From positions 1 through 14,686 of the forward strand of contig CAIMEI010000059.1 of the NCBI GenBank assembly GCA_903839955.1: a DNA stretch of 14,686 bases. Direction: 5' to 3'. This DNA comes from Candidatus Falkowiibacteriota bacterium. GTDB lineage: Bacteria > Patescibacteriota > Patescibacteriia > Patescibacteriales > UBA12465. The notes beneath the pieces are model-generated. The model was not told where the DNA came from. It worked only from the letters and a program-made list of their open reading frames with translations, and made no database searches. The first letter of the stretch is position 1. Each line of letters opens with the position of its first letter. The position numbers and the translations under genes are program-made. This document shows positions 6,404-12,555 of this stretch, in pieces.

Positions 6404-6461
6404 GATATTTCTTTTTTAAATTGCTAATACCGACACTTTAAACCTAAATCCAAAAAAGCGC

Positions 6462-6496
6462 AACTAAAAAGAGGTTCCAAATTGAGCCTCTTTTTT
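6462..6496 (-). terminator. Intrinsic terminator of the 118-aa gene
   Basis: AAAAAGAGGTTC (6466-6477) pairs with GAGCCTCTTTTT (6484-6495, one G-U) around a 6-nt loop. The minus-strand T tail is TTTTTAGTT. It lies 12 nt after the stop of the 118-aa gene and separates it from the 71-aa gene. T tracts on both sides make it potentially bidirectional. Confidence 0.7.
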
Positions 6497-6508
6497 CACA
6501 AAATATCC

Positions 6509-6865
6509 TTATTTTACCTTCTTAAACTTCACGGCGAATTGCGGTTCGTACTCCACCTGGTTATCGTCCACGATTTTTACTAATTCACCTTTCACCAATT
6601 GATTGATGGCCAAATCGCTCAAGAGCTGGGAATCGCCGGCGATGTGGAGCTTCAAACCTTCCAATTGATCAAATTCTTCTTTGAAGTCATCCTGGATGCC
6701 GATTTCTATTTTTTTCTTTTTGGCTTTCAAGACTTCCAGCTCGTCAATGGCCGACTGATATTCCCCATGCACGGACAGGGCGTCGCGGTAGCGGTTTTTT
6801 AATTCCTTGCGGCGGTGCTTATATTCTTCCAAGCGAACGAAGATGGTTTTGAGGTCTTGAGCCAT
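6509..6865 (-). CDS. Hypothetical protein, 118 aa, coiled coil
   Basis: I do not recognise this gene. Residues ~5-72 are rich in Glu, Lys, Arg and Leu with heptad-like spacing, suggesting a long helical hairpin or coiled coil. A Lys/Ile-rich patch (KAKKKKIEIG, 48-57) lies in the middle. The C-terminal 40 residues (GELVKIVDDNQVEYEPQF, 93-110) look like beta strands. No secretion signal or membrane helix is visible. The Gly-Glu-Leu-Val-Lys-Ile-Val pattern resembles a small beta-barrel edge, but no family can be named. Support for a real gene: a promoter with the same -10 block as the gene at the left end, a ~28-nt leader, and a terminator 12 nt after the stop. It sits downstream of mnmA, whose last codons hold its -35 region, so readthrough from that operon is also possible. 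Confidence 0.7.
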   Translation of the reverse strand: MAQDLKTIFVRLEEYKHRRKELKNRYRDALSVHGEYQSAIDELEVLKAKKKKIEIGIQDDFKEEFDQLEGLKLHIAGDSQLLSDLAINQLVKGELVKIVDDNQVEYEPQFAVKFKKVK

Positions 6866-6899
6866 AAAAATTAAATCACTAGTTTATAAATACTGGTTT

Positions 6900-6928
6900 A
6901 GTATAACAAAAACTAGGTGATAATTCCA
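6900..6928 (-). promoter_or_regulatory. Predicted promoter of the 118-aa gene
   Basis: On the minus strand the -10 is TATACT (6900-6905) inside TTTGTTATACT, with a weak -35 TGGAAT (6923-6928) at 17 bp, inside the end of mnmA. The 11-nt -10 block is identical to that of the promoter at 272-300, and the distance to the start codon is nearly the same (35 vs 33 nt), which raises confidence in both. Confidence 0.4.
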
Positions 6929-7989
6929 CCGCCCAAAACACGGGATTTTTGGTAGAAAACCAAGCTCTGCCCGGGGGTGATGGCCCGCTGGGCCTTGGCA
7001 AATCTGACGACCGCTTTTTCTCCGTCAATTTTCACTTGGCATTTCTCGGCCGGATGGCCGTAGCGGATCACCGCCTGGCAAGAAAAATTATTTTTTGGCG
7101 TCTCGCCGCACCAAATCAAATCGCGCACCAGGCATTCTTGTTGATACAAAAATTTGCCGTTCCATTCCTTGACCACAAACAGCGTGTTGCTGACATAGTC
7201 AATTTTTGCCGCATAAAAAGGGCCGGTGCCGCCAATTTCAATTCCTCGTCTCTGACCAATAGTGTACAACGGCAGACCTTGATGTTCGCCAATAGTTTCA
7301 CCGGATTCTAATAATTTTATCGGCCCGATTTTTAAGGTCAAATAGCGGCGCAAAAAATCCTGGTGGGCGCCAGAAAGAAAACAAATATCCTGGCTCTCCT
7401 GCTTGCTGGCCGTCGGCAAGCCGAACCTAGCGGCAATTTTGCGCACTTTTGTTTTGCGTAAGTTTCCCAGAGGAAATAATAATTTTTTGAGCTGATCCTG
7501 ACGGAAGGAATATAAGAAATAGGATTGGTCTTTGGTTTCGTCTTTGGCGCGATAAAGGCGCGATTCTTTGGCACCATGAATAATTTTGGCGTAGTGGCCG
7601 GTGGCCAAATAATCAAAACCCAGGCCCTGCATTTTTTCTAGGAGCAAGCCGAGCTTGATTTTCCGATTGCAGCGCACGCAAGGATTGGGCGTTTCGCCGG
7701 AAGCATAAGAATCCAAAAAATAATCCACCACTTCCCTTTTGAAGGGCTCGGAGAAATCGAAAGAATAGAGCGGAATACCAATTTTTCCGCACACTGCTTT
7801 GGCGTCCAAAAAAGACTGCAAAGAACAGCATTTATTTTCTTCACTTGGGTCGGCCTGCGGATCCTTCCAGAAACGCAAAAAGACGCCGGCCACCTGATGG
7901 CCATGGTTGACTAATAACTGTGCGGCCACGCTGGAATCCACGCCGCCGGACATCGCGACTAATATTTTGTTTTTCTTTTTCTTGAACAT
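6913..7989 (-). CDS. mnmA: tRNA-specific 2-thiouridylase MnmA
   Basis: Thiolates U34 of tRNA-Lys, -Glu and -Gln: it adenylates C2 of the uridine and transfers persulfide sulfur, which sharpens decoding of A/G-ending codons. The PP-loop SGGVDSS is at residues 14-20. Catalytic cysteines are in PNPCVRCN (C104) and in QDICFLSG (C203). ATGHYAKI (129-136), the LYTIGQRRGIEIGG segment (241-254) and a C-terminal beta domain ending near residue 358 all fit. The length is normal (~360 aa). The start is one base after the dtd stop, so the gene is the last member of the operon beginning at the sugar transferase. No terminator is visible after it; the next promoter overlaps its 3' end. Confidence 0.96.
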   Translation of the reverse strand: MFKKKKNKILVAMSGGVDSSVAAQLLVNHGHQVAGVFLRFWKDPQADPSEENKCCSLQSFLDAKAVCGKIGIPLYSFDFSEPFKREVVDYFLDSYASGETPNPCVRCNRKIKLGLLLEKMQGLGFDYLATGHYAKIIHGAKESRLYRAKDETKDQSYFLYSFRQDQLKKLLFPLGNLRKTKVRKIAARFGLPTASKQESQDICFLSGAHQDFLRRYLTLKIGPIKLLESGETIGEHQGLPLYTIGQRRGIEIGGTGPFYAAKIDYVSNTLFVVKEWNGKFLYQQECLVRDLIWCGETPKNNFSCQAVIRYGHPAEKCQVKIDGEKAVVRFAKAQRAITPGQSLVFYQKSRVLGGGIIT

Positions 7990-7990
7990 T

Positions 7991-8431
7991 TTATAAATCT
8001 AGAATGATTGTTGTTGGCCCATCGTTGACGAGCTCCACAGCCATCAAAGCGCCGAATTTTCCGTGAGCGACTTTTTTGACGCCCTTCTCTTCTAAAATTT
8101 TAATAAATTTTTGATAAAAGGGCTCCGCCTTTTCCGGCCGTGCCGAATCCAAGAAACTGGGGCGATTGCCCCGCTCGGTATTGCCATATAGGGTGAACTG
8201 CGAAACCACTAAGATTTCGCCGTCAACATCTTTCAGGGAGAGATTCATTTTACCAGCGGCATCCTCAAAAATGCGCAGATTCACCAACTTGTCCGCCATT
8301 TTAACAATTTTCTCTTCCTCATCAGCGACATGAATGGCCAATAAAACTAATAGCCCCTGATTAATAGCGCCGACTGTCTCGCCCTCTACTTGCACCTTAG
8401 CGGAGGCCACTCGTTGAATCACTGTTCTCAT
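7991..8431 (-). CDS. dtd: D-aminoacyl-tRNA deacylase (Dtd)
   Basis: Hydrolyses D-amino acids (and glycine mischarged on tRNA-Ala) from tRNA, protecting translation from D-residues. The full-length 146-aa fold is present: N-terminal MRTVIQRV, the active-site SQFTLYG motif (residues 77-83) and the NDGPTT motif (136-141), which carries the chirality-filtering Gly-Pro pair; the usual form is NDGPVT, so Thr replaces Val after the proline. Its ATG overlaps the stop of the upstream glycosyltransferase by 4 nt (ATGA), and its stop is 1 nt before mnmA. It is therefore translationally coupled within a glycan/tRNA operon. Confidence 0.94.
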   Translation of the reverse strand: MRTVIQRVASAKVQVEGETVGAINQGLLVLLAIHVADEEEKIVKMADKLVNLRIFEDAAGKMNLSLKDVDGEILVVSQFTLYGNTERGNRPSFLDSARPEKAEPFYQKFIKILEEKGVKKVAHGKFGALMAVELVNDGPTTIILDL

Positions 8432-9552
8432 AATTTTTTGAATAGTCCCAAATATTCTTTAGCCGTTTTTTCCCAAGAAAATAAAGCTAAACGTTTTTTG
8501 CCCTCCGCCGCTAGTTTATTTCTCAAAGCGTCATCGCTCAAGACAATCTTCAAAGCGGCCGCGATTTCACTCACTGAAATTGGGTTAATTAGCAAAGCAG
8601 CCCCGCCCAAAACTTCCGGCAAAGAAGAATTATTGGAAGCGATAACCGGCAAGCCATAAGACATCGCCTCGAGCGGCGGAAAGCCGAAGCCTTCATAGAA
8701 AGACGGAAAAGCCAGCAAACCGGCGTGCCGATAAAGATGGATTTTTTCGCCTTCACTGACGTAACCGGTAAAAATAATATCTTGAGAGAACGGCGAGTTT
8801 TTGGCTAATTGATAAATATGAGCGTTGCGCCAGCCGGATGAACCCGCCAGAACCAACTGGACTTTCAGCGCGGGATTATCCTGGCGCAAAATATTGTAGG
8901 CCAAAATTAAGCCGTCCAGGTTTTTGCGCGGCTCAATCGTGCCGATGGCGAGAATAAAGCCGTTTTTTAGCCCGTATTTACTACTCAAATCCACTTCCGC
9001 GGCCGCCGGCAAATTCAAGCCGGAGTAGATGACCTGAACTTTATCCGCCGGTACTTTAAAAATATCTAGTAAATCGAATTTGGTGTTTTCGGAAATGGCG
9101 ACAATCGCGTCGGCTCGAGCAATTAAACGCTTCAGGCCCAAAAGGCGATGCCAAAGATTCTTCCGCCCGGAAAAAAATTCTGGGGCGCGCAAGAAAGACA
9201 GGTCATGGACAGTCAAAACACTTTTTGTGGCTGAAGAAAAATTAGAAAAATTAAAATGCGGCGACCAGAACAAGTCCACCTCGCCCAGCTCTCTGTCCAA
9301 AAAAGGCCGGCGAAAAATCTTTTGCAGGAGATAATTATAGATTTTATTAGGATAATGGGTGCCGACGACTTTCACTCTTTCGCCCTCCCAGGCCGCAAAA
9401 CGCTGGGAAAAATCGTGGAAAGAGTTATAAAAAAGATAATATTCGTTTTCTTGATCCTGGCGCAAAATTTCGCGCAAAAGCTGTTCGGTGTAGGCCGGAA
9501 CGCCGCTGTAGCGCTCATCCATTAAAGCGCGGATGTCAACGCCGATTTTCAT
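8428..9552 (-). CDS. Glycosyltransferase family 4 (GT-B), EPRKNL type
   Basis: A cytoplasmic GT-B transferase that adds a sugar from a nucleotide donor to a growing lipid-linked glycan; donor and acceptor cannot be read from sequence. The 374-aa protein starts MKIGVDIRAL and has a Gly-rich loop near RYSGVPAYT (14-22), VHDLSF (115-120), the GTIEPRKNL donor-domain motif (204-212) and the E-X7-E retaining GT4 signature EGFGFPPLE (E287 and E295). This subtype is often annotated mannosyltransferase, which is not certain here. There is no membrane helix. It overlaps the preceding glycosyltransferase and the following dtd by 4 nt each, so translation of the three genes is coupled. Confidence 0.9.
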   Translation of the reverse strand: MKIGVDIRALMDERYSGVPAYTEQLLREILRQDQENEYYLFYNSFHDFSQRFAAWEGERVKVVGTHYPNKIYNYLLQKIFRRPFLDRELGEVDLFWSPHFNFSNFSSATKSVLTVHDLSFLRAPEFFSGRKNLWHRLLGLKRLIARADAIVAISENTKFDLLDIFKVPADKVQVIYSGLNLPAAAEVDLSSKYGLKNGFILAIGTIEPRKNLDGLILAYNILRQDNPALKVQLVLAGSSGWRNAHIYQLAKNSPFSQDIIFTGYVSEGEKIHLYRHAGLLAFPSFYEGFGFPPLEAMSYGLPVIASNNSSLPEVLGGAALLINPISVSEIAAALKIVLSDDALRNKLAAEGKKRLALFSWEKTAKEYLGLFKKL

Positions 9553-10661
9553 AAAGCTGATTTTTTCTCAGCAATAAATTTTTCAATCTGTTCCTGGAAA
9601 TTGGCGACGGAAAAATTTTCCGCGTGCGCGCGAACCGCCTGGGGATTAAAATCTTCACTTTTGAAACGGCGCAAAACAGTCGCCAAAGAATCCGCCGTCT
9701 GTTCATCAAAGAATAGACCGGTTTTCCCTTCAATAACCGTTTCCTTGGCGCCGCCTTTGTTGTAGGCGATTACTGGCCGGCCGGCGGCCATGGATTCCAC
9801 GGGCGTGATGCCGAAATCTTCCTCCTGAGGATTAATGAAAGCCAGCGCGTTCTGAAATAATTTCACTTTTTCTTCTTCGCTTACCCGGCCCAAAAACTCA
9901 ATGCGCGGATTGCTCTGAGCCAGTTTTCTCAGGCGTTTTTCATCAATGCCGTCGCCAAAAATTTTGAGACGGTAAGCGTCTCCTAGTTTGTTAAAAGCCT
10001 CGATAATCAAATCAATTCTCTTGTAGGGCGCCAAACGGCAGCCCGCCAGAAAATAGGCCTCTTCCCCGCTCGGCAAGTGGTCAACAATAGAAAATTTGTC
10101 AGTTTCTACTGGCGGATAAATAACGACGCTGTCGCGGCGATAATATTTTTTGATACGTCCGGCGACCATTTGAGAATTGGCAATGAAGTGATCGACCCGC
10201 TGGGCGGCGTTAAAGTCCCAGAGACGCAAACGGCTTAAAATCAAGGAAATCGCTTTTTTGACCCATTTATTATACTTGAGTTCATTTAAGTATTGGTGGG
10301 CATCGCTCCAGAGATAGCGGGTTGGCGTGTGGCAGTAGCAGAGATGCAAGGTGTCGGGCAAAGTAATCACCCCCTTAGCGAAAGAGCTGGTGTCGGAAAT
10401 TACCAAATCGTAGGCGCGCAAATCAAAAAATTCCACGGCCATCGGCATGAAGAAAAGATACCATTTGTAGTGCCTGACACCGCCGGGCAAGCGCTGAATG
10501 ATGGAAGTGTCGATCTCATGGCCGCGCAAATGGCTGACGTTCCTTTTTTCGTAGAGCAAAGTATAGATCTTAGCGTCTGGAAACATGCGCGCAAAAACGG
10601 CTAGCACTTTTTCAGCGCCGCCGTCTTGAGCGAGATGGTCGTGGATGAGCGCGACTTTCAT
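9549..10661 (-). CDS. Glycosyltransferase family 4 (GT-B)
   Basis: The second GT4 transferase of the operon, 370 aa, with the classical N-terminus MKVALIHDHLAQDGGAEKVL (the GGAEKV loop binds the acceptor side) and the retaining E-X7-E motif EDFGITPVE (E281 and E289). CYCHTPTRYLW (108-118) and APYKRIDLIIEAF (211-223) are also typical. The frame is open further upstream to 10766, but that extension would overlap the 3' end of the sugar transferase by ~95 bp and encodes no family sequence. The internal ATG at 10659-10661, 10 nt after the upstream stop, is the start. It probably acts right after the phosphosugar transferase, with the next GT4 following. Confidence 0.9.
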   Translation of the reverse strand: MKVALIHDHLAQDGGAEKVLAVFARMFPDAKIYTLLYEKRNVSHLRGHEIDTSIIQRLPGGVRHYKWYLFFMPMAVEFFDLRAYDLVISDTSSFAKGVITLPDTLHLCYCHTPTRYLWSDAHQYLNELKYNKWVKKAISLILSRLRLWDFNAAQRVDHFIANSQMVAGRIKKYYRRDSVVIYPPVETDKFSIVDHLPSGEEAYFLAGCRLAPYKRIDLIIEAFNKLGDAYRLKIFGDGIDEKRLRKLAQSNPRIEFLGRVSEEEKVKLFQNALAFINPQEEDFGITPVESMAAGRPVIAYNKGGAKETVIEGKTGLFFDEQTADSLATVLRRFKSEDFNPQAVRAHAENFSVANFQEQIEKFIAEKKSAL

Positions 10662-10671
10662 AAGAGATAAT

Positions 10672-12093
10672 TTATTCGGTGGCGCGATGTTTGAGAACGG
10701 CCAGCGGAGTTTTGAATAAAATAGTAAAGTCCAAAAGAAGCGACCAATTTTCAATATAGAAAACATCCAGCTTCACTTCTTCTTCAAAAAGCAAATCGCT
10801 GCGGCCAGAAATCTGGGCCATGCCGGTAATGCCCGGCTTGATGGTTAAAGATTTGCGGTGGTGGTGCTCATATTTGGCAACCTCTTCTGGCAAATGCGGG
10901 CGCGGACCAACCAAGCTCATGCGGCCGATAAACACTAAAAACAGTTCTGGCAATTCATCCATGGACCAGCGGCGAATCACTCGCCCGACGCGCGTCACGC
11001 GCGGGTCGTCTTTGATTTTCACCATCGGGCCGTCGGAACGAAGATTACGATCAGCTAATTCACGGTAGCGCATGCTATCGCTATTGGGAACCATAGAGCG
11101 GAATTTGAAATAATTGAAAGGCCGGCCGCCTTCGCCCACCCGGGTGACGTTGGAACCGTCATCGCGGCGTGAAAAGAAAATCGGGCCGCGGCTGTCCAGC
11201 CGAATAGCGATAATAATTAATAATAGCAAAGGAGAAAAAATAATGATCAACAGGCCGGAAAACACAATATCCATAAGCCTTTTCACGATTCGACCCCAGC
11301 CCTCCAAGGTGGTGCGCTTCACTTCAATCACTGGCACGCCATCAATGTCCAACACTTCATTGCGCAAAACTTTAATTCCCAAAAGATCGGCCACGTATTT
11401 AAAAGTGATGTGATTCTCGTTGGCAAAATCATAGAGACGGACTAGCTCCGCCTTGCTGAGATTGGGATCGCACTGGATAATTTCCTCCAAGCGATTGCCG
11501 GCAATGAATTCAGTTAATTCTTGAGAAGTCTCCAGGGAAAAATCGCGCACGCGCTTTACTACCTCATAGCCGAAACGGCGATCGGCGGAAAAATCGTGGA
11601 TAAAGTTGTCGGCAGTTTTGCCGTTACCGACAATCAGCACGCGCTTCACGCCCCAGCCGAACAAAAATGATTTTCTCTGCAAAAAACGGATTACAATATG
11701 GGCAAAACCAATATAAATAAAGGCTAAAACCCAGCCGACTAAAACGATGAAGCGGGAATCAAAAAGTTCGCGGCGGAAAAAAATCAAGATCGCCAAGAGA
11801 GCCAAGCTCGTGGAGCAAGCCAAAAATATTTTGGCAATTTCCTGGGCAGTTTTGCGGGCGGAAGTGATGCGATACAAACCAGAAAGAGCCAGCACCAAAA
11901 GCCAGAAAAGCGCGACCAAAAGCATCGGCTGTAAATAATGATTGAAGGTTAAATTAAAAATTACCGGCCGGATATTGCGGTAAAAGCTGGCAAAGCGCAG
12001 ATAGTAAGCACTGATGCCGGCCAAAACGAGCATGAAATAGTCCACCGGTACCAGGAGGAAAGAAAAAAATAATTCTGGTTTTTTGATTTTCAT
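10672..12093 (-). CDS. Polyprenyl-phosphate sugar-1-phosphate transferase (WcaJ/WbaP-like, polyisoprenyl PGT)
   Basis: Starts glycan synthesis by moving a hexose-1-phosphate from a UDP-sugar to undecaprenyl phosphate in the membrane. The 473-aa protein has four N-terminal membrane helices (~12-32, 56-76, 88-106, 113-135), a soluble Rossmann-like domain (VKRVLIVGNGKTADNF, 149-164), then the reentrant helix (~272-298) and catalytic domain. Catalytic features are FKFRSM (329-334), the Asp-Glu dyad in SMDELPEL (D379, E380), SLVGPRPHLPEEV (393-405) and KPGITGMAQISGR (419-431). A few extra residues (DDGSNVT, 311-317) precede the usual VGEGGRPF loop. The substrate sugar (glucose, galactose or other) cannot be told. 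It is the first gene of the glycan operon and starts only 16 nt after RNase P RNA. No Shine-Dalgarno or separate promoter is visible in that gap. Confidence 0.93.
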   Translation of the reverse strand: MKIKKPELFFSFLLVPVDYFMLVLAGISAYYLRFASFYRNIRPVIFNLTFNHYLQPMLLVALFWLLVLALSGLYRITSARKTAQEIAKIFLACSTSLALLAILIFFRRELFDSRFIVLVGWVLAFIYIGFAHIVIRFLQRKSFLFGWGVKRVLIVGNGKTADNFIHDFSADRRFGYEVVKRVRDFSLETSQELTEFIAGNRLEEIIQCDPNLSKAELVRLYDFANENHITFKYVADLLGIKVLRNEVLDIDGVPVIEVKRTTLEGWGRIVKRLMDIVFSGLLIIIFSPLLLLIIIAIRLDSRGPIFFSRRDDGSNVTRVGEGGRPFNYFKFRSMVPNSDSMRYRELADRNLRSDGPMVKIKDDPRVTRVGRVIRRWSMDELPELFLVFIGRMSLVGPRPHLPEEVAKYEHHHRKSLTIKPGITGMAQISGRSDLLFEEEVKLDVFYIENWSLLLDFTILFKTPLAVLKHRATE

Positions 12094-12109
12094 AAATATT
12101 TAATAAAAA

Positions 12110-12479
12110 GTTAGAAGCGGGGCAAGCTGTAAGCCGGATTCTGTCAGCGAGGGCGAACCTCACTAGACGGCCATTTATCTTGCTTAGCCATTACTGGCCA
12201 AGTCCAGCGAGCTACTTTTTTCCCGTAAAACGGGATTTGCTCTTGCTTCAGGTAGGGTTTACCGCGCCTTGCCGTCACCGGCAAGCGAAGCCCGTAGTCA
12301 TTTTATTGACACCGGGCAACTTTTCACCTTTCGCCGCGTAAAACGCGGTTAGTATTGTCTCTGTGGCACTTTCCCTGGGGTCTCCCCCGGTGGACGTTAT
12401 CCACTACCCTTTTCTAGGAAGTCCGGACTTTCCTCACCAAGCCAAAAGCTTGGCGCGGCCGTCCGCCTGCCCTTCTAAC
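12110..12479 (-). ncRNA. rnpB: RNase P RNA, bacterial type A
   Basis: The catalytic RNA that removes 5' leaders from pre-tRNAs. Read on the minus strand it carries the universal elements in order: GAGGAAAGTCCGG (~12422-12436), AGGGAAAGTGCCACAGAGA, GGTAAACCC with GAAGCAAGAGCAAAT, and near the 3' end GACAGAATCCGGCTTACAG (12126-12144). P1 pairs GTTAGAAG (12472-12479) with CTTCTAAC (12110-12117), continuing as GGCAGGC with GCTTGCC across a 3-nt bulge; this fixes both ends (~370 nt). Two internal stem-loops share the tip CGTTTTACG (12334-12348 and 12222-12234). A promoter lies just upstream. The 3' P1 strand is followed by TTTTTATTAAA, then directly by the sugar-transferase start codon. Confidence 0.96.
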
Positions 12480-12485
12480 GCCTTA

Positions 12486-12514
12486 ATCATACAAGAAAAG
12501 TTAGAAAAAAGCAA
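12486..12514 (-). promoter_or_regulatory. Promoter of rnpB
   Basis: On the minus strand, TTGCTT (12509-12514), a 17-bp spacer and TATGAT (12486-12491). The predicted start is 7 nt downstream at ~12479, which coincides with the first base of the RNase P P1 stem. That independent match supports the call. Confidence 0.65.
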
Positions 12515-12524
12515 ATTTATCAAC

Positions 12525-12550
12525 AAAAAACCCCGTAAAAACGGGGTTTT
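12525..12550 (-). terminator. Intrinsic terminator of the lamin-tail/LamG gene
   Basis: A perfect 10-bp stem pairs AAAACCCCGT (12527-12536) with ACGGGGTTTT (12541-12550) around a 4-nt loop, and the minus strand continues into a run of T (12525-12530). It starts 5 nt after the stop codon at 12556 and sits just upstream of the rnpB promoter, insulating it. It could also work on the plus strand. Confidence 0.85.
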
Positions 12551-12555
12551 ATGCG

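Noticed and set aside
7991..9552. Recoded UGA (Gly) as in Gracilibacteria
   Set aside because: UGA ends both glycosyltransferase frames exactly at the next gene's start, so it acts as a stop here.
10662..10766. N-terminal extension of the second glycosyltransferase (36 extra codons)
   Set aside because: It overlaps the end of the sugar-transferase gene and encodes no family sequence; the ATG at 10661 gives the canonical N-terminus.
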